DNA of 64,000 bases, taken from positions 2,852,001 through 2,916,000 of the forward strand of contig CM074699.1 of NCBI GenBank assembly GCA_037367355.1. The letters are read 5' to 3'. The translations under genes and the position numbers were made by a program. This DNA is from Neoscytalidium dimidiatum. Its lineage: Eukaryota > Ascomycota > Dothideomycetes > Botryosphaeriales > Botryosphaeriaceae. This document shows positions 12,985-24,691 of this stretch, one piece after another. Under the pieces are notes generated by a model. That model searched no databases. It was not told the origin of the DNA and worked only from the letters and a program-made list of their open reading frames with translations. Each line of letters starts with the position of its first letter. The first letter of the stretch is position 1.

Positions 12985-14628
12985 ATGCTTCCTGCCGCGT
13001 TCCGATATAGCCAGCCGTGGTCGCGCGAACTTTTTCAATGTGTCTGTACCCATCAATGCGGCCCGCGAGGTAGCCGCGCAATCTCGACGAACTCCGCCAT
13101 CGCTCGCGGCCTGCGCGAAACCTCCGCTGCTGGTCGTCGCTATCCCGGACACAGGTTAAGACCTCTCTTCCGCAAGGAACTAGCCGCATTCGACAAAAAG
13201 ATCAACAATGAGAAACGGCAAAAGGACCATGGGAAATATCTTGCAAAGAAACAGAAAGAGATGGAGGCTGCAGAGGCCAAATCGGCTGCAAGTCGTGATG
13301 CTGAACTCGCTGAAGCCATGGCCGAGGAAGAAAGGCAGGCGCGCGGACGTTTAGGTTGGTATGGCCTTGAGCTTCCTATAATGACCGCCTTCCGCTGACT
13401 CAATTCAAAGAGCGCAGGGAAGACACTCCGCTTTCAGTACCGTACACAACCGCTGCCTCACAATTCATATACGGCGTCTCCGCAGTTAAAGCTGCCTTAA
13501 TTGCACAACGAAGAAAGTGCTATAAGCTCTATATTCACAGCCGCGCTCTCAGACGGACCAATCCTGTTTTGAGGGCAGAACGCAATCCCTCAATCACAGA
13601 CATGAGAGAGGCAAAGAAGGAGGAGGAGGCTGACGACACACTTGACGACCTGGCTACAAAGATATCAGGTCTAGACGTTCTAAATGTAGGAGATGGCTTC
13701 CTGCCAATCATGGACAAAATGAGTGACGGCAGACCGCATAACGTAAATTATTCCATCGCAACAATGCCCCCCATCTTCCTGACTAACCGCACCCCAGGGC
13801 GTCATCCTCGAAGCATCTCCACTCCCAGCTCTCCCCATAACAGCCCTCCGGCCGGCCACCCGCACACGATCCTGGTTCGAATTCGAATTGGACAAGCAAA
13901 GCCGCGAAGAACGCGCCATCAATGGCAGCAACACGCGGCTCCCATACAACAGCCACGGGTGGCGCTACCCCTTCATCCTGCTCCTCGACGGGATCGTCGA
14001 CCCGGGCAACCTCGGCGCCATCATCCGATCCGCATACTACTTCGGCGTCGACGCGGTCGCGCTCTCGACGCGCGCCACCGCGCCCCTCGACGGCGTCGCG
14101 ATCAAGGCGTCCTCGGGCGCGGCGGAGGCCATGCCCATCCTGAAGGTCGCCAACCCGCTCTCCTTCCTGACGCGCAGCACCATCAACGGGTGGCGCGTCT
14201 ACGCGGCCGACGTGCCGCCGCCGCCGCCCGACAACTTCAACGTCACCGCCGATCACTTCCCCGCCGCGCTCGACCCCAAGAACACCAGCCCCCTCGTCTC
14301 CTTCACCCGCCCCAACACCCTCGCCGTCCTGCGCGACCACGCCCCCCTGCTCGAGCACCCGGCCATCCTCATGCTCGGCGGCGAGAGCGCCGGCTTCAGG
14401 CAGAGCGTCAAGAACAAGGCGAACTACCTCGTTGGGATAAGAGGGACGAGGGGCCTGGCTATTGGCGTGGATAGCTTGAATGTGAGCGTCGCGGCGGCGC
14501 TGATCATGCTGGAGATGGTGCGCAAGCCGATGATTACGAAGAAGGTGGATGCGGTGCTGCAGGCGGAGAAGAGGTCACAGACGGGTATGAGCGAAGATTC
14601 GGTGACAAATGATGAGTTGTTGTTTTAG
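12985..14628 (+). CDS. MRM1: Mitochondrial rRNA 2'-O-ribose methyltransferase Mrm1 (SpoU family)
   Basis: Three exons (12985-13354, 13411-13742, 13798-14628) join to 510 residues. The N-terminus is rich in Arg, Ser and Ala and looks like a mitochondrial presequence. A lysine/glutamate-rich helix follows, then the SpoU substrate-binding start (SQFIYGVSAVKAAL). The C-terminal half has the SPOUT knot motifs: DGIVDPGNLGAIIRSAYYFG (motif 1, with the catalytic Asn and Arg), LMLGGESAGF (motif 2) and LNVSVAAALIMLEM (motif 3). Yeast Mrm1/Pet56 methylates a guanosine of the peptidyl-transferase loop of mitochondrial 21S rRNA, and the same role is expected. The third exon is much more GC-rich than the first two. 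The frame is intact. Confidence 0.9.
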
Positions 14629-15375
14629 AGGAAGTGTATATATATTTTTGGTGGGGGGCTGAAAGGCACGGTGTCGCTGCTTATGTAATACACAACAGAT
14701 CAGGCAACATGTACGATTAGAGATGAGAGAAGAAAAAAAGAAAACTGATGCCCATTGCTGGGAGACTTGGTCTATTGGGTATTGTGGCTAGTGTTGGAAA
14801 TCAAAAATTGGACCTCGCTTTGAGCGAGGGAAGACATGAAAAGGAAATCCATGCCACCGATGTGCACTCTCAGATCTCCGAGCGTTGCATTCCTTCTCGC
14901 GGATAGGAGGTGATCGAGGTTTGGCGGATGACTTCAGGGTTTAGAAAAGAATTGTGCCGGAAATATCCTTTGTGGATAACTATATACGGTACGTGGGTGG
15001 CGCGCTTTGTAGGGATATCGCGCAGGAGGGGGCTAGTGGTCCTCGACGACTGAGACCCTTCTCCCCTTGGTAGGGGAAAGAGACAGGGCTTGCGCCTTAG
15101 GGACTCTGGACGTGGATGTAGCCAACGAATGTTGTGCGAAGTACGTGAGGATGAAACTCGGCTGGTGGCAGATGCAGGCCAGCCCTAGTGGCGGTTTTTG
15201 GTGGAATTTTGTAGCGATGGTGTCATTTGTGAGGAGCAACTGGAGCGGTGAGGTAGGAGAGATCAGCAAGGCTGGAGCGATCGATGAGGGTCGGTGGTAG
15301 TAAAAGTGGACTCGGTACGGTAGCGACGGGAGGAGAAGGACATCGAGCGGGTAGAGCGAGCCAACGAGATGGGCG
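14629..15375. other. Intergenic, 3' region of MRM1
   Basis: Begins with an AT-rich stretch (TATATATATTTTT near 14638) that may serve the MRM1 3' end. The remaining open frames on both strands have no recognisable family. Confidence 0.4.
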
Positions 15376-16095
15376 TCAAGGCTTAAAGTTTGCGGGAGCG
15401 GCGGGGACGGTCGTGGGATCTGAATGGCCCAAGTGGTGATGACAGAACGTGTCTGTACTCTCAGCCTCGTCCGCAGAGCCCGTCCTCGGCCGATACCCAA
15501 GCCCATTGGCATTCTGCCTGCCACTCGGGCCAGCGCTCGTATTTGACCCAGAAGCATCACGGTGCTGCTGGTGCAGGACCACAGTCCTCTTGGACGTCTT
15601 CTTCTTTTCCTTCTTTCCCCCACCGATCCTGGCCTGCCCTTCAACGTTCACGCCGGCCCAACTACCCACGTGTGCAAGCACGTCTTTCATATCTTCTTTC
15701 TCCGCTCGCCCATTCCCGCGGCTCCCATCCACCGCGGGATTTGAGAGGCCATCGGTGGGGTACGAGCGAGCCGGAACAGCGCGGCAAGCTTCGCCGCCGT
15801 ACTTGAAGAAGAGAAGTTGGTACGCCGGGGAAGAAGTGGTCGTTGTGGATACAGTGGGAGCAGTGGAAGTAGGCAAGGTGCTATTTGGAACGCCGGGAGC
15901 CGAGAAGATATCGTCTGCGTCGTCCGTCTCCTCTTCGCCAACTGTAGAGCCAGACGAGGTGGATGGGAAGGAGATGGTCCTCGGCTCAAGATCGGAGGAA
16001 CCGGCCAAGAAGCAGTGGTCAGGGCCTCGGGCGGCGAGCGTGAAGGTGTCGTTATCGCGAGTATAGGAAAGGATGGGAGGCGGGGCGTTTGACAC
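15376..16095 (-). CDS. Hypothetical protein, Ser/Thr-rich
   Basis: A single open frame of 239 codons with an ATG at 16095 and a stop at 15376. I do not recognise it. The N-terminus (ILSYTRDNDTFTLAARG) and the segment AYQLLFFKYGGEACRAV look like genuine folded sequence. The middle is acidic and rich in Ser and Thr, a Lys cluster follows (GGKKEKKKTSKRT), and the tail is Gly/Ser/His-rich. No signal peptide or membrane segment is seen. Open frames also run antisense to it, so this may be partly chance in GC-rich DNA. Confidence 0.45.
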   Translation of the reverse strand: MSNAPPPILSYTRDNDTFTLAARGPDHCFLAGSSDLEPRTISFPSTSSGSTVGEEETDDADDIFSAPGVPNSTLPTSTAPTVSTTTTSSPAYQLLFFKYGGEACRAVPARSYPTDGLSNPAVDGSRGNGRAEKEDMKDVLAHVGSWAGVNVEGQARIGGGKKEKKKTSKRTVVLHQQHRDASGSNTSAGPSGRQNANGLGYRPRTGSADEAESTDTFCHHHLGHSDPTTVPAAPANFKP

Positions 16096-17633
16096 TAAGG
16101 TGTGTGTGAGTGGTGGGGCTTTGGAGTGCAGGGGTTCTTCGCGGACACGGACTTTGATTCCTTTGACTCGACAAAGAGTGGGGTTTCTTTGTGCGGCGCA
16201 GTGCTCGGTTGGCGCTGCGGCGTCGGATTGGAGGGCAATGGAAACAATTCGCTTGTTGCGTCACCGCTTGAGGGTTGTCCCTCAGTTGGGGATTTGATAG
16301 TGGCGTGGTCTGGCCGACAAACTAGGCGGCCAGCGGAGAGCAGTTAAAGGCCTGTCAGGCGATAGTCAAGAGCCGCCAATTGCCTCTCATGCGGTGAGGC
16401 ATCGAGGGAAAAGTGTTGAATGGATACAGTGACGTGTGCACGTGTGCGACGCAGTGTAGTAGAATGTTGGAGGAACGGCCACCCGGGCAGCCACACCGAG
16501 GCGGACGCAAGGTAGATCACTCTCGGAGGACCTCTCCCCTAGGGATAGGGGGGCTGTGTGTTGGCCGCTGTTGGCGCAAGCTGCTTCAGCCTTCTTGTCC
16601 ATTGCCGGGATCCGACCAGCTCTTTACTTTTCGCGGGAAGATTTGTATAGGGGACACAAGAAGAGGACGAGTAGGAATGCATGGGAGAAGCTGAGTAGAT
16701 ATAAGATCTCATTGCATGGCCTGATTATATCGATCTAGAACACTTCGATGGGGAATTGAAGCGCCATTAGTTCCTTTCCGCTCATCGAACGGGCGAGGCT
16801 GCGGGGTTCGTGGAGAGTGACGCAATGCGCAGGCTTATCGCAAAGGTAACACAAGAGGAAAATTCTGAACAGCTGTAAGAAGCCTGGGCTCTCAATTGCG
16901 GCTGAGCAGAGATCGTCACGCGCGAATGGTCGACTGACGTCTGGTGGTCGAGCTTTGATTAACTGGTGAAGACGGTGAAGACGTGGCTCTTGGAGTCGTT
17001 GAGATGAAGTTAAAAAAAGGCAAAGGGCAATGACGTAGGAAAAGGGCTGCCTTGCGGGATCTCCAGCGAAGCAGTTCTGCCTGACTCGAAGATATTCACG
17101 CGCCGTGTTGATCCTACCTGAAGCTGCCACATCTCCGTTAGAGCCGCCATGCTGTCTCTCGTATACGAGATCCAAGGGTAGATTAGAACGGAAAAGAAAT
17201 GTTCGAATGAGCAGGTGACGAGAATGGGATGTTGTAGTGTCGATGGTCTGCATGATCGCTCAAACACCTCTGCAGGGACCTTCCGGCATTAAGCAAGACC
17301 CCACTAAAAATGACTTCACTAGCGGGGGGTAGGGGTAAAGGCGGTGACATTGACGATCTACCAGGCCAGCAAACAACATAGATGAAAAGTCAATGCCGAG
17401 AAAGCATTTATCAGCAATCTCCATGCTAGCGGTGAAGGTACCATTGCTAAATCTCATGTACTTCCGATATACGAACTTCTCTCTCAACCATTACACCACG
17501 GACCCTTCTTAGAAACTCTTGCATTAACATTACTTCTCATGGTTAAAAATAATCATCGCTTGTTGCTAGTTGTCGTGGGTATTGCGCATTTGAAACGCCT
17601 TCGCTATGCATATCATCGGGTGTGACGGAAGTA
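16096..17633. other. Intergenic, no gene seen
   Basis: Spacer between the hypothetical ORF and the 3' end of the PLD-like gene. Open frames at 16735-17267 on the minus strand have no start context or family match. Nothing else recognised. Confidence 0.4.
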
Positions 17634-19157
17634 TTACTCCATCTTAGGGAAATAAAGCTTCAGTCTTCCTTGCAGGTTCTTCCTCACCAACTGGAACACC
17701 TCGCTCGCCAAGTCCGTCGACCAGAATGCGACGCCGAGTTCTTGAGAGGTGTACCAACTGGCCCGGTCCATGTTGCCACTGCCGAGGACCACGAACTCCT
17801 CATCGACAATGGTGAGCTTCAGATGCGATTGGACAGGCTCGTCTTTCTCGGCATCTTTACGAGGCTCGTAGTATTCAATGTGAAGCCGGCCGCGAATGTT
17901 CGGGTGGCGCGGCGGATCTCTCTCGGTATCATAGATTGGTGTCTCAATGGGGAGCTTCCTGTACTTCCGTACAAGTCTGCTGAGTTGCATGGATGTAGTT
18001 GTACCTGCGGTGCCAAGTTGTTCAAGAATCATCAGGCGCTCGCTTGTGACAATGTCCACATCAACACCACGTGCAAGAGCGGCAAGGATCGAATTGAACA
18101 CCCATGGACACGTCAAGTTCGGCGTCTGGATGTAGATGGAGAACTTAGCCCTCTCGAACAGCTTCAGTAGGAAAATGTTCAAAGGCGTTGGGGGAGGATG
18201 CGGTGCGCTAATGCACGGCACAGGTCGGAACTGCGGATTGACGTGGTGCGGAGACGGCAGAAATACGGTTGGGATGGTATCCCCGATCGTGCTGTTGAGG
18301 TATGAAAGCCAAGGTGGAAGCTCCTGTACAATACTGAGGCGACGGTTGAGGGTGGTGATGGGATCCTCTTTAGTCTGGAACGGCGGTAGAGCTGGAAGCT
18401 CGCCACTACCGCGGCCCCAGAACTGATGCCAGAATTTGATGAAATTGGCAACAACCGGTCCAGAAAGAGACAGGCATCCTTCGAACCATTCCTCGTAGCT
18501 AACGTTGCAGCTCGGGAGGAAGACCAGTTGGCGGTCGACGCAAACGAACTTGGGATGCATGACACTGAATGGCCTTACGAAGACACTTTTGATCTCGAGG
18601 TCTAGGCCTGAAAGCTCTTCTGGAGGGGGGAGTCCCAATATCGACTGCCATTCTGATGGTGGGTAAACGTATCCGTCCAGGGAACCGGTCTGCAAGAGCT
18701 TCTGGAATAACGAGCGGGAAGAAAACCCGATGCGAACGCGAATCTTGGGTGCGCCGGCGTCGCCGGCGTGGTGAGACTTGCGAGATAGTATCTTCAGCGA
18801 CTTTGATAGCTTCTCAAGTGAGGGCGAGCGTGCCCAGAAGCAGGTAACGAAGAGGACCTCGGATCGGGCATTCTCAATGCGGGTCAGGGTCTCGGCGAAG
18901 ATGCTGTCGCCGGTGCCAACTTGAAACGAATGCACGTGGGACGACGTCACCAAACTGGCAGGGTCGTCAACGAAGTAGTTAGGATCGTCTTTGGTGTTTG
19001 CAGCGGTGCTTTCGGACAGCGTCTGAGACCAGTCGGCGACAAGATCGGTGAAGTTGTTGCGCTCGTTTACAGGCGAGGGGGTGGTATAGAAGGGCCGTGT
19101 TAAGGTCTGGGAGGTGTCGTCGGGTCTCGTCAAGGTCTGCATGCTGTCGTCGTCCAT
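17634..19157 (-). CDS. Phospholipase D-like protein with two HKD motifs
   Basis: An intronless frame of 507 residues. Two complete HxKx4D motifs are visible: HPKFVCVDRQLVFLPS at His201 and HLKLTIVDEEFVVLGSGN at His445. This is the arrangement of the phospholipase D superfamily, where the two motifs pair into one active site that cleaves phosphodiester bonds through a covalent phosphohistidine. The spacing and length resemble the bacterial/fungal cardiolipin synthase-like or PLDc_2 proteins rather than the large PX/PH-type PLD. There is no signal peptide or obvious membrane helix. The first 22 residues contain a short duplication (QTLTRPDDTSQTLTRP). Substrate and location are not determined. 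Confidence 0.8.
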   Translation of the reverse strand: MDDDSMQTLTRPDDTSQTLTRPFYTTPSPVNERNNFTDLVADWSQTLSESTAANTKDDPNYFVDDPASLVTSSHVHSFQVGTGDSIFAETLTRIENARSEVLFVTCFWARSPSLEKLSKSLKILSRKSHHAGDAGAPKIRVRIGFSSRSLFQKLLQTGSLDGYVYPPSEWQSILGLPPPEELSGLDLEIKSVFVRPFSVMHPKFVCVDRQLVFLPSCNVSYEEWFEGCLSLSGPVVANFIKFWHQFWGRGSGELPALPPFQTKEDPITTLNRRLSIVQELPPWLSYLNSTIGDTIPTVFLPSPHHVNPQFRPVPCISAPHPPPTPLNIFLLKLFERAKFSIYIQTPNLTCPWVFNSILAALARGVDVDIVTSERLMILEQLGTAGTTTSMQLSRLVRKYRKLPIETPIYDTERDPPRHPNIRGRLHIEYYEPRKDAEKDEPVQSHLKLTIVDEEFVVLGSGNMDRASWYTSQELGVAFWSTDLASEVFQLVRKNLQGRLKLYFPKME

Positions 19158-19632
19158 GATCTAAGAGCGAGCGGATAGTAGCGAACGGAATTGTGGAGAT
19201 GGATGGCTTCTTTGCTAGAGTCGTGTGCCTGGATTATATGGAGTATCAACATAGCCACTTCTGGATACGAAAGAAGTGGGCGGCCTGCGCCCGGGGACGG
19301 ATCCTGTACCAAAAATAGTGGCATCCAACTTTCGCATGTCGGTGCGCATTCGCGTGCAATGGTCACACGGATGCTGGAGAGTTGCGTAGCGTTTGCCACG
19401 GAAATGATGTTGCCTGGGGAGAACGAACGAACAGGAGTTGGGCGGAAGGTTAGAGAAGAGGTAAGACCAAGCCTATGACGCGCGACTGCGACGCGTCGCT
19501 GCGGCGGGCGGCCCGGCTAAATGTCGGCACCCTCAGAGAAATGCGATCAACACCAAACGAAGCTGCTCACAACTTTCTGCCCGCCGGAACCACGCCGCCC
19601 CCACCCTGTGTACGCAGCTTCCCACCGCCAAC
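19158..19632. promoter_or_regulatory. Shared divergent promoter, PLD-like / RRP4
   Basis: The 475 bp between the divergent start codons at 19157 and 19633. No TATA box was recognised. Confidence 0.4.
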
Positions 19633-20755
19633 ATGCCAATTACAATCCTCCCCCCTGCTGCGGCCGCGCCCGTATACGCGCGCCCTGGGTCGGACGACGA
19701 GAACGACACTTTTGACTCAGACGGTGATGTCGATATGGAAGGCGCATCCCGCGCCTCCAAGCGAGCCCGCCGCTCGCGTAAGAACATCGTCACTCCTGGA
19801 GAAACAGTGACAGACGATCCCCAATGGATGCGGTGCGTTGGCCTCACCGCCTGACAACACACAGTTTATTTAGAGCTTGCGCTAACAGCACTGCCACAGA
19901 GGCCACGGCACCTACGTGCCCGACGGCAGCACTGAGATCATCTCTACCGTTGCCGGCACTGTTCTGAAGACGAACAAACTGCTCTCCATCACCCCCCTCC
20001 GTGCGCGCTATCTACCAGAGATTGGTGACCTTGTCATTGGGCGAATCGTGGAAGTACAGTCAAGGCGTTGGCGTGTTGACATTGCGGCTCCGCAGCTCGC
20101 TGGTCTGCCTCTTTCTGCAATCAACCTGCCTGGCGGTATTCTGCGGAAAAGGACAGCAGTAGACGAGCTGAACATTAGGACATTCTTCACAGAGGGAGAT
20201 CTGCTCGTGGCCGAGGTTCAGACTATACACGGAGATGGCGCAGCATCGTTGCATACAAGAAGTTTGAAATATGGAAAGCTTCGGAATGGCTACTTTCTAT
20301 CTGTATCTGGCACGGGTGGCGGCGGCGGAAGGCAAGGTGGTGTTGCTCGCTCGAGGCGCCAGGTCTTCACGCTAAGCACCTCCCGAGGTGGTGAGATTGA
20401 CATTATACTCGGCGTCAACGGCTACATCTGGATCTCGAAGCATGTCGAGCCTCCGAATGCTGGCAAGGACGTGAGCATTACTCGCATCGAGGAGAGCGTG
20501 TCAAAGGAAGTCTATTCCAGCCAGAACGACGATATCGAGGTGGAGACAAGGCGAGAGATCGCACGAGTTGCCGGCGTCATACAAGCTCTTGTTGAGTCTG
20601 GCGTGCGGGTGGATGAAGACACGGTCGTCAGAGCCTACGAGGCCGCTCTTGAGTTGGAATTCGAGGAGGCCGGCGACGGAAGGCAGGGAGCAGACTATCT
20701 CGGAGGTGAAAGAGGCAAGCGAGTTGTCGAGATGGCTCTCAGCAATGCCGGCTGA
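19633..20755 (+). CDS. RRP4: Exosome complex subunit Rrp4
   Basis: Two exons, 19633-19832 and 19900-20755, give 351 residues; the 67-nt intron splits an Arg codon just before GHGTYVPDG. The N-terminus is acidic and then basic (KRARRSRK). A short N-terminal beta domain is followed by an S1 RNA-binding domain (about 110-190: [20 protein letters not shown] onward) and a KH domain with the conserved GVNGYIWIS motif. This matches Rrp4/EXOSC2, one of the three cap proteins of the nine-subunit RNA exosome. The exosome guides RNA into the Rrp44/Rrp6 nucleases in nucleus and cytoplasm. A Gly-rich insertion ([11 protein letters not shown]) lies between the domains. Confidence 0.95.
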
Positions 20756-22638
20756 TGAAGGATAGGGGGGCGATTCATTGGTAGAGTTGCAGGTAAGAAA
20801 GGTATACCCCTGCTCTTAAACGACGACAAGTTCGGATTCCTTCGACAAGCTTCATGCATCCTGGGAAGACACTCGCGGCCATAATTCCCATCCGTTCGGC
20901 AAGGTGACGTATCTCATGTCATAGTCACGGAGCTCTTGTAGTGTCGGAGCTTAGCGACACAGTAGCTCGCGAGTCCTACGGTTGCGCAACACATCGAAAG
21001 TGGGAAGAACGACGGGTGGCTGTCATGTTACAACCGATCCGTGCCGAAGCTGCACGATTTGGTGAGAAGGCTTTCGATAATTGATTTTGCCTCTCGAATA
21101 CCAAAGAGCACCTGACGTCAGTGCCTTCCGTGCAACCGCAGCATATAGGATACAAACCCATCCATAGATTGAACATGGATGCCTATTATTCTTGGCCTTT
21201 TTCTGCGGTTCATCTCGTACTTGATTAAGTTTGCCACGAGAGCGGTGCAGTCTCCGAACGGATCAAAGGCGAATGGATTTACAATCCAAACATGTCTTAC
21301 TGTTCTTCGGAGCGAGCGCTAATAAAGGACGATCCCGTTGATGTCTCCATTCGTAGCTGCAGAGATCTACTTCCGGGTCTCGGCAATTGGTCTGCGGTAT
21401 CCAGAACTACCCGCCTCGCTTTGTCGAGGTTGCCTGACAGGTTTCTGCAACGCTCTTCCGGATGTCGATCCGCGCGGCCCGGCTCCCCCATCACATATGA
21501 CTGGTCAGCCTCGCGCCGTAAACGCTCGGGACGGCCCAGAGCCGGTGTGCACTGATTAGCTTGCAGTCGTCTTTGAAGCTTAAATCCCAGATCTGACGTT
21601 TCCGAGGTCGATATGACCCACTGTCGAGCGGCAACTGGCAGGGGCTACATAGACAGGGTTCCAGAGCAATGAGAACACAGGGTCAAATTCCTGCTGCAAG
21701 GTTGCGGTCTCTGCCCCGATTGCTCCACCGGAGATACGGATGACTCTGGTCGATCTGACGCAATGTCAGGGGATGGCGATCGGCCGCCCTCCCCATTCGC
21801 CAGCCTTCTCGGCTGTGGATATCGAACAAGCTCAGCGCAGCCGCGGCACAGGAAAGGAACCATACCACGTGGACGGGGAAGCCAACCCCGGTTTACGATC
21901 CGCCCGCAGGATTCCATCCCCAGAGAGGCTCTTCGTCCCGCGCTCTCCCCGACCACTCAACGCTCAGTTACGTGCATCACTAAATGTCGACTCAGTAGGC
22001 GAGCTTGCCGCAATTTTCCTGCATTTGCCTCTATACATCGAATTCACATTTCCCAAAGTCAAATTCCTTTTTCCCATTTTTGCCTGCTACAACTTACCGG
22101 CCAGCTTGAACGACGAGTCAGCGCCGTTGCCCCATTTCTACTGCGAAAGTCCTGCGCACCGTGCTTGTCAGGCATCCCAGCATTCTCATTGGAACTCGAA
22201 ATAAGACTCTTTCACGCCCACCATTCCGGATAGGAATCTCGTTGCTGAGAACATGGCCTCCTCCTTTCCCACCCTGGCCATCCAGGAAGTGTCACCGCGG
22301 TCGGCGTCCAAAGCCCTACTGCCAGGTATAATCATCCAAGCGGATGCCCACCCTGGCTTCCCCGACAGCCGCTGTACGACAATATCCAAAATCGTACATT
22401 ACGGAAGGGCGTCCATCTGCCAGCACATCAATGAGCCTCATGGAAAAAGAAAAGATCGGAATGTGCGGTAGTCACACTGATTGGAAGGGATCGTAAAGGG
22501 CCCAATTATGAGAAAGGTTTCGCACGTCTTTGAAGAGACAAGTATGGGGCACTCTTGAGTCGCTTAACATAAAGTTTGCCACATGCTGCGTTTCTCTGAC
22601 CGTTTCCGCCAGCTCAACTGGTCCCTCAGAAAAACAGC
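20756..22638. other. Gene-poor stretch
   Basis: Nearly 1.9 kb with many overlapping open frames of 60-156 codons on both strands and no recognisable domain, splice structure or repeat. No gene is supported. Confidence 0.4.
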
Positions 22639-23104
22639 ATGACTACTCCCTCGAAATGTATGCGCCTTTGCTACATCTCTTCCTGACATAATGGCTGACC
22701 TGCCTCTAGCTCCTAATAGCATCGACGCCTCACTAAACCTTGGAGACATCATCCATCGGGACAATGATCCTCTGACAAGATACCTCCGCGACAGCCCCAC
22801 GCTCAACTTAAACGAAATCATGAAGCTAGCCAACGGGGTCGCCCAACTCGAGAGGCCCGATCGCAATCCACGAGCTTCTTCACAGCCCCCTCTCATTCGT
22901 AGACCTTGGTCGGCTGAACAGGAACAACAGAATTGCACAAGCCAAGATGCAACGGGTTCAGGCAAGGCTACAGAAGGTTCATCTCGCCCAAGATCTCTTT
23001 CCATCCCATCGGCATGGAAAGTAGAGTTGTTGAAGCTCATGGGGGAGCGGATCGTGGTCCCGATAGAGCAGGAGTTGAGGTCCGTGGGGGCTTGGGCGAA
23101 ATAG
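22639..23104 (+). CDS. Small hypothetical protein (two exons)
   Basis: I do not recognise this protein. The best model uses an ATG at 22639, a first exon of only 19 nt (22639-22657), a 52-nt intron with GTATGC donor, CTGAC branch-like site and CTCTAG acceptor, and a second exon 22710-23104. The product is 137 residues, starting MTTPSKSPNSIDASLNLGD. An alternative is an unspliced start at 22691 (also 137 residues), which would read through the acceptor. The protein is polar, with an Arg/Pro/Ser-rich middle and a C-terminal amphipathic helix (WKVELLKLMGERIVVPIEQEL). No signal peptide or domain is seen. Confidence 0.4.
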
Positions 23105-24691
23105 TTATTGTGTATTCGCGGGAAATCTAGTGGGGTTTGATGTCGTATGCTGACGGGAGCGGTTGTAGGTCAGGTAAGGTACTCTATGCGGCTTTTGTGA
23201 AAGAGGGTTGACCATACTATTTCCACGTCAAATGGCAAGCCCTGTCATATATAGCACACTATGCCTGCGTGAATTCATCTGGGAAGAGCTCCGCTCGACT
23301 GCCTCATGATTTATACATCCTAATTGGCGGTCTACATACGATCCAGAAGGACTTTAAAAGCAGGTAGAATTTGCCCGAACGTGATTGAAGTTGGGGCTTA
23401 GAAGTCAATATTGCCGGTGCGTTCAAATTTGGGCGTCCGGGGGGCTCATTGGATTACATATGAAACAGCTTCATCCTTGCCATGGTTTGCTACCCGAATC
23501 ATACGCTCACCTACGTAAGAGGCGCTTTGTCCAGTAACACAACATCACGTGCTGCCATACTTCGCCACTTTTAATCCAACGCATTCCTCACGTGTCTATC
23601 GGCTAGAGAACAATTCGTACAGCACCAACGACCATGGATTCTCCTGGGACAAAGTCAGGCATATCCATAGTCTAGATACTATCGCAGTGTCAATGAAGTC
23701 AAGAATTGAGTAGGCGTGCGCTCGATTATCCTTCATTGAGCTACTAATGCAGAACTCGAGCGCTGAGATTTCTTCAATTGACTATTCGGTAATCTCTGAA
23801 ATGATCAAAACAACGAATAGTCGGGTACTCGAACTCCATTGAACGGAGCCACTTATCGAGCAATTGCGCTCTTTTTCTCCAGGAGTAATTATACCCGCAT
23901 GCTCTTAATAATGACCAAAGATGAGAAGTCAACGTATATATTGATCGATACACTGCGCATCTTACAGGATATTAACATGAAACTGATCATCTAAGTTGCT
24001 ATGTCCGTATGCCTTTCAAAGAACCCCATCGAATCCATTCCAGGCAAAGATAATCCTGAAAGTAAAAATCTGACCGCGAGTTTCTAGACGTCGCAATAAC
24101 GTTAATCCTATGAGTATACTCGTTTCTGGTATTATAAGTTGTGTAATGTTGAAATTTTGAATAGACTGTAGTTTCGGATGTGTGAATTACGGCGAACTAT
24201 TCTAGGCGATCGAAAATTAATATCCGAATACTTGGGAGCCTCCTTGTTTGTGCGCATATCTATCTCTCAATGTTACAGTGTCGATGTTTTTGCGCAACGA
24301 ATCCTCATTCCCAGAAGTCGCAGAACACGCCAAGCCAAATCGGGTAATCCTCAAATCGCTGTCGATCGTCCATGATAAGAAAGCGGGGTTACGTGGGGCT
24401 TGTCCAATTGGACCAGCATACCTATACGCTTGGACCTTCCATCTAATGGCGTTGTCCATGCGACAAGAAGTAAGATGCATCGGCAAACACTTGGAGAGTT
24501 GCAGGAAAAGGCTTATCTTCGGCCACGCAAAACTCACAGCTGAATTTCAAGCCCACTCTCGGATAAAAGGCTATCTGGCTGCCCTGGACTCATACGTAGA
24601 AGTTGAGGCGCTCCTGTACATATATAATTTCCACTCCAGTCCAACCTTCTAGCGTGCATCTAAGACGGCATCCGCTAGCAAATTTGTAGTG
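23105..24691. other. Gene-free AT-rich stretch
   Basis: About 1.6 kb without a supported gene. The part from 23700 to 24200 is AT-rich with scattered stops in all frames. Open frames near 24178-24652 lie on both strands and look like chance. Confidence 0.45.
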
